From Acidimicrobiaceae bacterium (lineage in GTDB: Bacteria > Actinomycetota > Acidimicrobiia > Acidimicrobiales > Palsa-688), in assembly GCA_003166025.1 (NCBI GenBank), contig PMWT01000048.1, positions 1 to 33,680 on the forward strand: DNA of 33,680 nt, written 5' to 3'. The notes under the pieces are model-generated. The model was not told the origin of the DNA and ran no database searches. It saw nothing but the letters and a program-made list of their open reading frames with translations. Shown piece after piece: positions 1 through 8,083 of the stretch (its first letter is position 1; each line of letters begins with the position of its first letter). A program made the position numbers and the translations under genes.

Positions 1-10
1 TCGCCCGGGG

Positions 11-922
11 TCAACGCTGGTCGTCCCGGGCCGCCAGAAGGTCGCGCCCGCCCGCGTCGAGGACCATCTGGGCCACCTCGGCTCCGAGCCGGGCGCCGTC
101 GCCCACCGGTCCAATGGCCTTTCGGCGGACCAGGGCACTCCCATCGGGGGCGGCCAGTAGGCCCTCGAGCTGTAGCCGGCCATCCGGCGTCGTTGTGGCG
201 TAGCCGGCCACAGGGAGGTCGCAGGCGCCTCCGATAGACGCCAGGAAGGACCGCTCAGCGTCGACGCAGCGCCGGGAGCGGGGCTCGTCGAGCGGTTTCA
301 CCAGTTCGCAGGTGGCGCTGTCGTCGGCGCGGCACTCGACGGCCAGTGCTCCCTGGGCCACCTGGGGCACCATGACGTGCACGTTGAGCGCCTCCATCGG
401 CGTGGGGGCCAGTCCTAGCCGGTCGAGCGCGGCCATGGCGACCACCACGGCACCGCCCTGCGGCACCCGGGCCAGGCGGGTGGAGATGTTCCCCCGCAGG
501 CTCACAAACGCCAGGTCGGGCCGCAGGAACGCCAGCTGGGCCCGTCGGCGCTGGCTGCCGGTGGCGATGGTGGCTCCCGGTGCCAGCTCCGAGAGTGTTG
601 CCCCCACGAGGACGTCACGGGGGTCGCCCCGCTCGGGCACCGCCCCCAGGCACAGACCGGGGGGACCAATGGGCTGGAGATCCTTGGCCGAGTGGACGGC
701 CGCATCGGCCTGCCCGGCGAGGAGGGCGGCCTGTACCTCGCGGACGAACACGCCGCGGCCGCCGATTTCCCATACCGGCAGCTCAGGGCGGCGGTCACCG
801 GTCGTGGTCACCGTCACCAGCTCGACCTCCAGGCCGGGATGGGCTGTCTCCAGCAGGGAAGCGACGTGGCCGGCTTGCCACAAAGCCAACGGGCTGCCCC
901 TGGTGGCCAGGCGTAAGGGCAC
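11..922 (-). CDS. hemC: Porphobilinogen deaminase (hydroxymethylbilane synthase)
   Basis: This cytosolic enzyme polymerises four porphobilinogens into hydroxymethylbilane in heme, siroheme and corrin synthesis. The 303 residues match the usual family length. The catalytic aspartate lies in HSAKDLQ (D81). The arginine-rich substrate-binding stretches are TGSQRRRAQL (121-130) and SLRGNISTRL (141-150). The cysteine that carries the dipyrromethane cofactor is C234 in GGACDLPVAGYA; the family norm is GGGCQVP, so the neighbouring residues differ slightly. The start is a GTG that overlaps the last base of the hemA stop codon (TAGTG), so translation is probably coupled to hemA. It is the last gene of the minus-strand heme run before the window edge. 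Confidence 0.95.
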   Translation of the reverse strand: MPLRLATRGSPLALWQAGHVASLLETAHPGLEVELVTVTTTGDRRPELPVWEIGGRGVFVREVQAALLAGQADAAVHSAKDLQPIGPPGLCLGAVPERGDPRDVLVGATLSELAPGATIATGSQRRRAQLAFLRPDLAFVSLRGNISTRLARVPQGGAVVVAMAALDRLGLAPTPMEALNVHVMVPQVAQGALAVECRADDSATCELVKPLDEPRSRRCVDAERSFLASIGGACDLPVAGYATTTPDGRLQLEGLLAAPDGSALVRRKAIGPVGDGARLGAEVAQMVLDAGGRDLLAARDDQR

Positions 923-2190
923 TAAGGTCCGACGCCGAAAAGGTCCCTGAAGGCCTCGGCCAGCACGTCGCCCCGGGCCGTGCCGGCGGCGTCTTTCAAG
1001 TTGATCGTCGGCTCGTGCAGGACTTTGGCCACGACCCGCCTGGTGAGCGCCTCTACCGCGTCGAGCTGCTCGGGGCTCAGGTCCGAGGCCCGGCGGGCAA
1101 AGCGTTCGACCTCGGCCTGGCGGAGCGCCTCCGCCCTGTCGTGGAGGGCCGTCACCAAGGGGGCCACCGACCTGGCTGCCAGCGAGCTGTTGAAGCGGTC
1201 TACCTCTTGGGCCACGATCAGCTCGACGGCGGGGATCTCTGCCCGCCGTTCAGCTGCCCGGGCGGCGACGAAACGGCCGATGTCGTCCATGTTGAGCAGG
1301 ACCACGCCGGGCAGCTCGACCACAGCAGGGTCGATATCCCTGGGCACCGCCATGTCCACGAGCAGCAGCGGCCTTTGGGGCCGGCCCGCCAAGGCCTCCC
1401 GGACGGTGGCGGCTTCGAGTAGATGGGCGTGACCGGAAGTCGAACACGCCACCACGTCGGCGTCCGACAGGGCACCGACCAGGTCTTCCCACCCCGCGGC
1501 GCGTCCCCCCACGGCGGCGGCCACATTGTCCGCTCGGGCCTGGTTGCGGTTGACGACGACTACGGGCAACATCCCGGGCACGCCCGAAAAGGCCCGGGCG
1601 GCCATCTCGCCGACCTCGCCCAGGCCCACCACGACGGCCTGCTTGCCCTCGAGGTGGCCGAGGGCCTCGGTCGCCATTTCGACGGCGGCGTAGGACAGTG
1701 AAGTGGTGCCCCGAGAGATTTCGGTCTCGGACCGGGCGCGTTTGCCGACCTGGAGAGCGTGGCGGAAAGCGGCGCTCAGCGCCGGCCCACACGAGCCTTC
1801 GTTGCGTGCCAGCTCCCAGGCCTGGCGCACCTGGCCCAGGACCTCGCCCTCGCCGACCGAAACCGAGTCCAGGCCGGCCGACACCCGGAAGAGGTGACCA
1901 ATGGCGGCCTCGTCGAAATAGGAGTAGAGGTTGCCCGAGAACTCCTCGGGCGGTTTGCCGCTCCAGGTGGCAAAAAACTCCCGGATGTCGGCCATAGCCC
2001 CGTGGAACCGGTTAACCAGGGCGTAGACCTCGGTCCGCATACAGGTGGACAGGACGACCACCTCGTCCAGGAAGGGACGCGACGAAAGGTCGGCCAGAGC
2101 TTTGGGCACCAAGCCGATGGGCACGATCAGAGGCTCGAGGTCCCGGAGTGGCACTGTCCGGTGGTTTATCCCAACTACAGCGACAGACAC
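922..2190 (-). CDS. hemA: Glutamyl-tRNA reductase
   Basis: The enzyme reduces glutamyl-tRNA(Glu) to glutamate-1-semialdehyde with NADPH, the first committed step of C5-pathway tetrapyrrole synthesis. From the chosen GTG at 2190 the protein has 422 residues, normal for GluTR. It begins VSVAVVGINHRTVPL, the conserved N-terminus. The catalytic cysteine is C50 in STCMRTE (usual form STCNRTE). A Rossmann NADPH site, GLGEVGEMAARAF, lies mid-protein, followed by the helical dimerisation domain. The open frame extends upstream to 2388, but that stretch is R/G/P-rich and lies inside the preceding gene. An AAAGGAG ribosome-binding site sits correctly before 2190. The gene overlaps the end of the Met8-like gene by 16 bases. 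The more usual ETQILGQ motif reads EGEVLGQ here. Confidence 0.95.
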   Translation of the reverse strand: MSVAVVGINHRTVPLRDLEPLIVPIGLVPKALADLSSRPFLDEVVVLSTCMRTEVYALVNRFHGAMADIREFFATWSGKPPEEFSGNLYSYFDEAAIGHLFRVSAGLDSVSVGEGEVLGQVRQAWELARNEGSCGPALSAAFRHALQVGKRARSETEISRGTTSLSYAAVEMATEALGHLEGKQAVVVGLGEVGEMAARAFSGVPGMLPVVVVNRNQARADNVAAAVGGRAAGWEDLVGALSDADVVACSTSGHAHLLEAATVREALAGRPQRPLLLVDMAVPRDIDPAVVELPGVVLLNMDDIGRFVAARAAERRAEIPAVELIVAQEVDRFNSSLAARSVAPLVTALHDRAEALRQAEVERFARRASDLSPEQLDAVEALTRRVVAKVLHEPTINLKDAAGTARGDVLAEAFRDLFGVGP

Positions 2191-2816
2191 GCCTCGAGGC
2201 GCTCCTTTGCTTCGGCCCGGCGTCCCGAGCGGATGAGGTCGAGCATGGCCCAATCGATGCTCTGTCGCCAGTCGACCTCCTCGGTGCTGCGGCCGGCGGC
2301 CTTCAACCGGGCGCGCGCCTCGGCCAGCATCCCCGCCAGTTCGGCCACCTCGGGGCCGAGGTTCTCGGTCACGTGCGCCTTCAGCCACGAAGCGAGCGCA
2401 GGGCTGAAGCCGGACGTGGAGACAGCCACGCTGACGGGGCCCTGGCGGGCGATGGCGGGGAGGATGAACGAGCAGGACGCGGGGTCGTCGGCGGAATTGA
2501 CCCAGACCCCGGCGCTCTCGCCGTCCTCGAACACGGCCCGGTTGACGGCCGGGTCCCCGGTGGCGGCCACGGCCAGGCGGTAGCCGGCCACCTCCCCGCG
2601 CCGGTAGGGGCGTTCTTCGATGCTCTCAAGCCCGGCGATCTCGCGCACGGAGGCCAGCACCTCCTTCGCCACCAGGTCGACCCGGGCTCCCGCTTCGACA
2701 AGCCCGAGCGCCTTGCGCCGGGCGACGTGGCCCCCGCCCACGACCAGGCAGCGCCGGCCGTGGAGGACCAGCGACACCGGGTAGACGCTGGTGGCTACTG
2801 GCACGGCGGGCGTCAC
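2175..2816 (-). CDS. Met8-like precorrin-2 dehydrogenase / siroheme synthase N-domain protein
   Basis: The 213-residue protein resembles the NAD(P)-dependent precorrin-2 dehydrogenase/ferrochelatase domain (Met8p, CysG N-terminus), which makes sirohydrochlorin and siroheme. It starts with a Rossmann motif, CLVVGGGHVARRKALGLVEAGA, around residues 24-45. A conserved segment NSADDPASCSFILPAIARQGPVSVAVSTSGFSPALA follows at about 107-142. No uroporphyrinogen methyltransferase domain is fused, so methylation would need a separate enzyme. The GTG start lies directly after the rex stop, and the 3' end overlaps hemA, so it is translated within the rex-hemA-hemC run. In actinobacterial heme operons such stand-alone proteins are common. 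Whether this one acts in siroheme synthesis cannot be read from the sequence. Confidence 0.85.
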   Translation of the reverse strand: MTPAVPVATSVYPVSLVLHGRRCLVVGGGHVARRKALGLVEAGARVDLVAKEVLASVREIAGLESIEERPYRRGEVAGYRLAVAATGDPAVNRAVFEDGESAGVWVNSADDPASCSFILPAIARQGPVSVAVSTSGFSPALASWLKAHVTENLGPEVAELAGMLAEARARLKAAGRSTEEVDWRQSIDWAMLDLIRSGRRAEAKERLEACLSL

Positions 2817-2819
2817 GGT

Positions 2820-3533
2820 TCAGCGGCCGCCCGCGGTGTGCGCCAGCCCGGCCGCTTCAGCCCTCCGCCCGGAGCGCAGGTGCTCGTAGTACCCGAGGAT
2901 CTGCAGCTCCACGGCGAGGTCGACCTTGCGCAGGTAGACGCCAGCCGGCACGTTGAGCACGGTAGGGGCGAAGTTGAGCACGGACGTGATGCCGGCCTCG
3001 ACCAGCCTGTCCAACACGTCCTGAGCGACCATCGCCGGGGTGGCGATCAAGGCCATCGTGATGTGCTCTTTCCGCACGATCTCCACCAGCTCCGACAGAG
3101 GATGGACATCGGCGTTCCCGAGCCTGGTCCCCACCTTGGAAGGGTCGGTGTCAAAGGCAGCGACCACGTGGAAGCCTCGTTGGGCAAAGCCGCGGTAATG
3201 ACCAAGGGCCTGGCCTAGGTTGCCCGCCCCGATCAGGGCCACGTTGTACTCCCGGTTGAGCCCGAGCTGGCGGTTGATCTGCTGGCGCAACAATTCGGTG
3301 TTGTAACCGACGCCGCGGGTGCCGTAGGAGCCCAAGTAGGAAAGATCTTTGCGTACCTGGGGCGCGTTGACACCGGCGCGGCCGGCCAGCTCCTCCGACG
3401 AGATCGTGACCATCCGGTCGTCGTTGGCGTCCACCAGGGCCTGAAGGTACAACGGGAGGCGTTTGACGGTTGCTTCGGGCAACGACCGGGGAACAGGCGC
3501 AGCCGCGGCGCCCGGCCCGGGGGCTACTGGCAC
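2820..3533 (-). CDS. rex: Redox-sensing transcriptional repressor Rex
   Basis: Rex is a homodimeric repressor that senses the NADH/NAD+ ratio and releases respiratory and fermentative promoters when NADH rises. From the GTG at 3533 the product has 237 residues. A winged-helix domain (about 18-78) contains VKRLPLYLQAL and the recognition region VNAPQVRKDLSYLGSYGTRGVGY. The Rossmann domain carries GAGNLGQALGHYRGF (102-116). The C-terminal half includes VLNFAPTVLNVPAGVYLRKVDLAVELQIL, typical of the family. The open frame extends to 3752, but the upstream part lies in the previous gene and is compositionally unlike Rex. The start is uncertain because no strong ribosome-binding site is seen. Its place upstream of the Met8-like gene, hemA and hemC is the classic actinobacterial arrangement linking redox state to heme synthesis. 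I found no convincing Rex operator nearby. Confidence 0.92.
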   Translation of the reverse strand: MPVAPGPGAAAAPVPRSLPEATVKRLPLYLQALVDANDDRMVTISSEELAGRAGVNAPQVRKDLSYLGSYGTRGVGYNTELLRQQINRQLGLNREYNVALIGAGNLGQALGHYRGFAQRGFHVVAAFDTDPSKVGTRLGNADVHPLSELVEIVRKEHITMALIATPAMVAQDVLDRLVEAGITSVLNFAPTVLNVPAGVYLRKVDLAVELQILGYYEHLRSGRRAEAAGLAHTAGGR

Positions 3534-3592
3534 CGCACAATGGTACGACGCGGGAGGCCCAAGTGGCGCCGCGGCCTCAAGACGGCGCCTGC

Positions 3593-5446
3593 TCAAGACG
3601 GTGCCTGTCCCACGTGGCCCGAAGCGATGTCGCTGGTCGACGGGAGGTTGTCCCACACGTAGGTGATGTAGATCTCGTGGGTTTGCCGCGGGTCGTGACC
3701 GACGAGCCAGTCGACCCAAGACACGAGCTGGGCCTGGTCCTGGTACGTCCACAGGGGCTGGGCGGGGGACTGGGGACCGACCACGATCTCCTGCACGTCG
3801 AGGTCACGGATCTCCTGTGCCGCCTGTTGGCGCGCCGCCGCTGTCATCGGTGGCCGGCGCATGGACGGGCTGCCCGCCCTAAACAGGATCCCGTTCACCT
3901 GGCCCTGGGCCCGGCTTGTCCCGGTCATGCCCGTGGCGCTGGGCATGACGAAGCAGAACTTGGACTCGGCCTGCCAGCGCAGGTCCAGTTCGTTCACGAC
4001 GGGGAGGAGGAACGCGACGGGAGGGTGGCCGGGCACCACCTGAGGATGGCCGGGCACCCCGTGGGGATGGGCAGGTGAAGTGCCCGTCGCCGATGGGCAG
4101 GAGAAGCCGGAGTAGAACGCGGAGAAAAGGGGGCTGGCAGAGGCGGCGAAGTGGGGGGTGGGGACGATGGCCACCAACCCGGCCCCGGCCAGGGCCCAGC
4201 CACCGGCCTGGGCCGGGCGGCGAAGGTGCTTCAGTTCATCGAGGCCTAGGGCGACGAGCAGGCCGACCCCGAGCCCAGTCATGGACGCGAACCGGTCGGG
4301 TAGGAGGTTGTGGAGGAGCGGCAACTTCTCGAGCACGAAGTCCGGCAGGTACATATGGGTGATGGAGCCGCGGACATGCAGGGTGGGGCCCAGCGACAGC
4401 AGGGCAGCTCCGGCGGCTACCGCCAGCGCCACCCAGGTGACCCGGCGGTGGCGGGCCAGGACTACGGCCACGACGGCGAACAGCACCAGCGGGGCGCCTA
4501 TGTAAGCGCCGTGCTCGGACCCGTTGCCGGTGAAATGGGAACTGACGCGCAGGGCCGCCGCCGGTGCCAGCAGCGTGCTCCTGGTGGGGACGACGAAGTT
4601 CAACAGGTCGCTTACGTACCGGTTGGCCGGGTGGGCGTTTTGGACTTTGTCAGGGCCGAAGTACTGGACGGCCAGGAAAGGCGCGGACAGCGCGACGAAC
4701 ACCCCGACGGTCACCGCCAGGCCCCGGACCGCGTAGGCCAGGTGCCGGGCCACGTCCCGGCGGGCGATGGCCCAGAGCACGGCCACTGCGACGGTCGCCG
4801 TCACCGCTTCCAGGGCCAGTAGCTCTTCGCCGGTCAACAGTTGCGCCCACGCCAGCAGCCCGAGGAGCAAGCCGTCCAACCACGGCCGGCCCGTCTGGAC
4901 GACGAGGAGCCGGTCGAGAAGGACCAGCACCAAAGGGGCGCTCATGATGAGGGTCTGGGCCAGGTGGCCGACTGATTGCGAGACGATATAGGGGGAAAAC
5001 CCGAAGACGAGAGCGCCCCCCAGAGCAGGCAGCGGACCGACCCAGCGGCGGAACGCCATATAGGCGAAGGTGGAGCAGAGCACAGGTGCCGCGGTGACCA
5101 GGACGTTGTAGGAGAAAGCAGCCCCGAACACGGCCGTCACCGGCGATATCAGGAAGCCCGGCAGGAGCACGGACGTGTTCCACATGAGGTTGGCCCCGGC
5201 CGGGAAGTTGACGTAGTGGCTGACGAGCGGGTCGAGACCATGGCCGATGGTGAAAGGGGCCCAGGAGAGGAACCAGGTGTACTCGTCAGCGTCCCCAGCG
5301 GCGCCGGCCAAGGTGGTCGAGGGCCATGTCCACGCCCGATGGAACAGGGCCGCCCCCAGGACGAGGCACAGGGCGAACACGGCCAGGACCTCCCACGGCC
5401 CCGCCCGGCCTCGCGCCGGGCGCCCGCGGATGTGCTGGGGGTGCAA
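3593..5446 (-). CDS. Multi-membrane-spanning glycosyltransferase-like (GT-C type) protein
   Basis: This 617-residue integral membrane protein has a short basic N-terminus, a first membrane helix (VLAVFALCLVLGAALFH, about 20-36) and then roughly ten hydrophobic segments up to about residue 440. An acidic motif GDADEYTWFLSW (51-62) follows the first helix, in the position of the catalytic acidic site of GT-C glycosyltransferases. The segment HYVNFPAGANLMWN is also typical of such proteins. The C-terminal 180 residues form a soluble domain that begins with a low-complexity HPHGVPGHPQVVPGHPPV stretch. A role in extracytoplasmic glycan or lipid-linked sugar transfer is inferred from architecture only. 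The start used is a TTG without a clear ribosome-binding site. It lies between proC and rex on the same strand. Confidence 0.65.
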   Translation of the reverse strand: MHPQHIRGRPARGRAGPWEVLAVFALCLVLGAALFHRAWTWPSTTLAGAAGDADEYTWFLSWAPFTIGHGLDPLVSHYVNFPAGANLMWNTSVLLPGFLISPVTAVFGAAFSYNVLVTAAPVLCSTFAYMAFRRWVGPLPALGGALVFGFSPYIVSQSVGHLAQTLIMSAPLVLVLLDRLLVVQTGRPWLDGLLLGLLAWAQLLTGEELLALEAVTATVAVAVLWAIARRDVARHLAYAVRGLAVTVGVFVALSAPFLAVQYFGPDKVQNAHPANRYVSDLLNFVVPTRSTLLAPAAALRVSSHFTGNGSEHGAYIGAPLVLFAVVAVVLARHRRVTWVALAVAAGAALLSLGPTLHVRGSITHMYLPDFVLEKLPLLHNLLPDRFASMTGLGVGLLVALGLDELKHLRRPAQAGGWALAGAGLVAIVPTPHFAASASPLFSAFYSGFSCPSATGTSPAHPHGVPGHPQVVPGHPPVAFLLPVVNELDLRWQAESKFCFVMPSATGMTGTSRAQGQVNGILFRAGSPSMRRPPMTAAARQQAAQEIRDLDVQEIVVGPQSPAQPLWTYQDQAQLVSWVDWLVGHDPRQTHEIYITYVWDNLPSTSDIASGHVGQAPS

Positions 5447-5476
5447 GGTGGGCCCTAGCTGACCGGAGCGGCGGGC

Positions 5477-6343
5477 TCAGCCCGCCGGGCTCGGTCCGGT
5501 TGCTGAGGAACCCAGCTCGCGTACTGAGGAACCCAGCTCGCGGCTGCGCTGGACGGCGGCGGTAATGGCTTCGATCAACGCCGAGCGCGCTCCATGGGCC
5601 TCCAACTGGCGGAGCCCGGCCGCCGTGGTGCCGGCGGGAGACGTGACCGCAGCCCGCAAGGCCTCTGCGCTCTCGCCCGTCTCGCTCAGTAGCCGAGCCG
5701 AGCCGAGCAGCGTGTGGATGACAAGCTCGGAGGCGACCGGGCGGGGCAAGCCCGACAGCACCCCGGCCTCGATCATCGCCTCGGCCACGAGGAACACGTA
5801 CGCCGGCCCGGACCCGGACAACCCGGTGACGGCGTCGAGCAACCGTTCGGGCACCTCGACCACGGTCCCGACGGACCTCATGATGCCAGTCGCCCACTCG
5901 ATATCGGGCGGGCCGGCTGACACGCCGGCGGAGACGGCGGTGGCGCTCGTTCTGACCAGTGCCGCCATGTTGGGCATCGCCCGTACAACCGCGCAACCGC
6001 CGGGGCACCAGGACTCGAGATCTCTGAGAGGCACCCCGGCGGCGATCGAGAGCAGCCTGCCCACGCCGGCTTCCCCCAGTCGACGGCAGACCCCCTGGGC
6101 GTCACCTGGCTTGACGGCGAGGATGGCGTTGTGTGCGGCGGGCAGCCGCCCATCGAGTAGTCGGAGCCCGGGATAACGACCGGCCAGGCCCGCCGGGGCA
6201 TTCAGATCGGCCCGCCGGCCGGCGGCGATCTCGGTGACGGTGACCTGGTCCGGCCGGGCCCAACCTGAGCTCAGGAGCCCGTCGACGAGCGCCGCTCCCA
6301 TTTTCCCGCCCCCGACGACCAGCAGATCTCGCTCTTCGGCCAT
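5477..6343 (-). CDS. proC: Pyrroline-5-carboxylate reductase
   Basis: The enzyme catalyses the last step of proline synthesis, NAD(P)H reduction of pyrroline-5-carboxylate. The N-terminal Rossmann motif is LLVVGGGKMGAALVDGLL (about 7-24). The segment AILAVKPGD marks the cofactor domain. The family signature lies in the C-terminal dimerisation domain: TGLSGSGPAYVFLVAEAMIEAGV followed by a TSPAGTTAAGLRQLE segment. From the ATG at 6343 it has 288 residues; a second ATG four codons upstream is possible. The C-terminus ends in an in-frame duplication, SRELGSSVRELGSS, caused by a 21-bp tandem repeat in the DNA. It is followed after 30 bases by the membrane protein gene on the same strand. Confidence 0.95.
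   Translation of the reverse strand: MAEERDLLVVGGGKMGAALVDGLLSSGWARPDQVTVTEIAAGRRADLNAPAGLAGRYPGLRLLDGRLPAAHNAILAVKPGDAQGVCRRLGEAGVGRLLSIAAGVPLRDLESWCPGGCAVVRAMPNMAALVRTSATAVSAGVSAGPPDIEWATGIMRSVGTVVEVPERLLDAVTGLSGSGPAYVFLVAEAMIEAGVLSGLPRPVASELVIHTLLGSARLLSETGESAEALRAAVTSPAGTTAAGLRQLEAHGARSALIEAITAAVQRSRELGSSVRELGSSATGPSPAG
5503..5544. repeat. 21-bp tandem repeat at the 3' end of proC
   Basis: Two adjacent units, 5503-5523 and 5524-5544, share their first 19 bases (ctgaggaacccagctcgcg). The length is a multiple of three, so the repeat adds seven residues to the ProC C-terminus and does not disturb the frame. Confidence 0.9.
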
Positions 6344-6511
6344 AGCGCAAACCATAGAGGGCGCGAGCCGCAACCCGCGAGGCCCCGGAACTTCGCACTT
6401 CCCCGAACGAAATTGACGGTGGCCCACACGGGCTACGGCACTGCCGATCCTAGTGCGGCACCGGTCGCCGGAGCCGGGCCGCCAGGGCCGAAAAACGGCG
6501 CCGTGCCGGGG

Positions 6512-7051
6512 TTAGCGCAGGAGTGCGTCTACGTTGGCCTCGCCGGTCCGGTAGCGCCTGACCAGCTCTTCCTGCAAGCGGTCCTGTATGTCGTGGAGCG
6601 CCCGGCGGTCGGCAGAGACGTCGCGCTCGAGGTCGGAGAGGGCTTCTAGCCGCTCGCCCAGTTCTTTGGCGGACAGGGCCGGTAGGGACCCGAGCTGGTC
6701 TGACGGCAGAAGCTGCTCGACCCGGGCCGCCAGCTGTAGCAGCATGCCCTGAGCCGGCGCGAAAAACGTGGGCAGGCGTCCGGCGCCTGCTCCCCGGCTG
6801 TGCTCAGAAAGTATCTGGGGCAGCAGCTCGACCAGGTCTTCGGGGCTGGGGTCGGCCAAGCCCAGGTGGCGCCGCTCGGATTCGGCCAGGATGAGGTCGA
6901 TCCGGGCTTGGGCCAGTCGCCGCAGGTACGACAGCTCCGTCTCCAGCTCGGCGCAAGCGTCACGCTTGGCCCGTAGGCCGCTGAGGGACAGACGATCGAG
7001 CCCTACGAGGTAGTCGGGGCTCAGAGCATTGGTGAGATCGAACTCAGCCAT
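6512..7051 (-). CDS. rsiG: RsiG-like c-di-GMP-responsive anti-sigma factor
   Basis: RsiG of Streptomyces is a coiled-coil anti-sigma factor that holds the sporulation/motility-type sigma factor WhiG when loaded with cyclic di-GMP. This 179-residue protein shows the published signature E(X)3S(X)2R(X)3Q(X)3D exactly, as E37, S41, R44, Q48 and D52 in the first long helix. A second copy in the C-terminal helix has E142, S146, R149, H153 and D157, with histidine replacing glutamine. The helices are joined by a segment (about 65-125) with the family-like FFAPAQGMLLQLAARVEQLLP. It lies 19 bases after moaD on the same strand. No sigma factor or c-di-GMP enzyme gene is in the window. The family call rests on the spacing of both motifs and the helical architecture. 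Retained ligand binding is inference. Confidence 0.85.
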   Translation of the reverse strand: MAEFDLTNALSPDYLVGLDRLSLSGLRAKRDACAELETELSYLRRLAQARIDLILAESERRHLGLADPSPEDLVELLPQILSEHSRGAGAGRLPTFFAPAQGMLLQLAARVEQLLPSDQLGSLPALSAKELGERLEALSDLERDVSADRRALHDIQDRLQEELVRRYRTGEANVDALLR

Positions 7052-7070
7052 CGATTGAGGGTACCGCAGC

Positions 7071-7304
7071 TCAGCCCCCCGACACAGGGGGCATCAGGGC
7101 CAGCTCGTCGCCACCGCGCAGGACGTAGCCGGGCGGGGCAGGCGAACGGTTGACCCAGATAGAACAGCTGGGGAGCACCCTTTTGAGCTGGTCACCGTGG
7201 GTGGACGCCAGTCCGGCCAGCAGCTGCGCGACCGTTGCGCCGGCGGCCGGGAGGACGGTCCGGGCCGTCCCGGACGCTTCCCGGGCGGCGGCGAAGAAAA
7301 GCAC
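7071..7304 (-). CDS. moaD: MoaD/ThiS-family sulfur carrier (molybdopterin synthase small subunit)
   Basis: This small ubiquitin-like sulfur carrier would be thiocarboxylated on its C-terminal glycine and supply sulfur for molybdopterin synthesis. The protein begins VLFFAAAREASG, the usual first strand of MoaD. It contains LRGGDELALMPPVSGG and ends exactly in the required Gly-Gly. The GTG at 7304 gives 77 residues. An in-frame GTG at 7397 would add about 31 charged residues not normal for MoaD, so the start is uncertain. No moaE or other moa gene is in the window, so a partner elsewhere is expected; a ThiS-like or other carrier role is possible. It is divergent from the phosphatase gene at 7439. 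Confidence 0.8.
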   Translation of the reverse strand: MLFFAAAREASGTARTVLPAAGATVAQLLAGLASTHGDQLKRVLPSCSIWVNRSPAPPGYVLRGGDELALMPPVSGG

Positions 7305-7438
7305 GGTAACGGCTTCGTCTTCGTCTATTTCCCGGTCCCGTGGGCCCCGGTCGCGTGTCCCCGGGCTCTGGGCGGGTGGCGCAGCGTCGGTCCCCACGGG
7401 TCGAAGTTACCCGCGCCGGAGTCTGCGAAGATGGCCGA

Positions 7439-8071
7439 GTGGGTCGTCTTCTCGTTGTCCGCCATGCTCAATCCGTCTGGAATGCCGCCGGCCGATGGCA
7501 GGGCTGGTCCGATGCCCCCCTGTCGGAGGTGGGAGTGGAGCAGGCGAGGCAAGCCGGCCGGGCCCTGGCCATGGCAGGGACGTCGCCCGGGGCGATGGCC
7601 AGTTCCGACCTCGCCCGTGCCCGGTCCACCGTCGCGCTGATCGCCGACGAGCTCGGTTACGCCGGGCCGCTGACCGTCGACGCCGGTCTACGTGAGCAGG
7701 ATCTCGGAGAGTGGAACGGGCTGACCAACGACGAGATCGCCGCGGTCTGGCCGGCCGAGCTCGATGCCCGGCGTGCCGGACGGCTGGAGGACGTGCCCGG
7801 CGGAGAGGACGCGGCAGTGTTCGCAGGCCGGTGCCTCGGGGCGCTGGCACGCATCGTCGGTGGCGCCGACGAGACGGTGGTCGTCGCCCACGGGGGCGTC
7901 ATCATCGCCCTGGAGAGAGCGCTCGGTGTCTGGAGGGACGGCAACCGTCACCCTCACCTGGGAGGATGGTGGGTAGAGAGCCAGGGTGTGGGCCCGGATC
8001 CCGAGTTGGTGGCCTTACGCAAGGTCGACCTCCTGGCATCTCCGCCCGAAACCGTCACCGGCCCCGCCTAG
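7439..8071 (+). CDS. Histidine phosphatase (phosphoglycerate mutase-like) family protein
   Basis: A 210-residue member of histidine phosphatase branch 1. The phosphoacceptor motif is LLVVRHAQSVWN with R8 and H9. The acid residue is in REQDLGEWNGL, and the second catalytic histidine lies in VVVAHGGVII. The segment SSDLARARSTVALI is also typical. Substrates vary widely in the family (phosphoglycerate, alpha-ribazole phosphate, GpgP-type sugar phosphates), and nothing here singles one out. The GTG at 7439 was chosen because it places the RHxx motif at the N-terminus as in the family. The open frame reaches further upstream with R/P-rich sequence. The next gene begins 12 bases downstream on the same strand. 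Confidence 0.88.
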   Translation: MGRLLVVRHAQSVWNAAGRWQGWSDAPLSEVGVEQARQAGRALAMAGTSPGAMASSDLARARSTVALIADELGYAGPLTVDAGLREQDLGEWNGLTNDEIAAVWPAELDARRAGRLEDVPGGEDAAVFAGRCLGALARIVGGADETVVVAHGGVIIALERALGVWRDGNRHPHLGGWWVESQGVGPDPELVALRKVDLLASPPETVTGPA

Positions 8072-8083
8072 TCTCTCGCCCCA

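Noticed and set aside
3534..3752. N-terminal extension of Rex
   Set aside because: The sequence lies antiparallel to nothing of Rex type, overlaps the membrane-protein gene and lacks Rex similarity.
2820..5476. Rex operator upstream of rex
   Set aside because: No TTGTGAA-N-TTCACAA-like palindrome was seen; a TTGTG at the rex start is only half a site.
6344..6511. Possible terminator or small RNA between rsiG and proC
   Set aside because: Only scattered GC-rich pairings; no clear stem-loop with a defined end.
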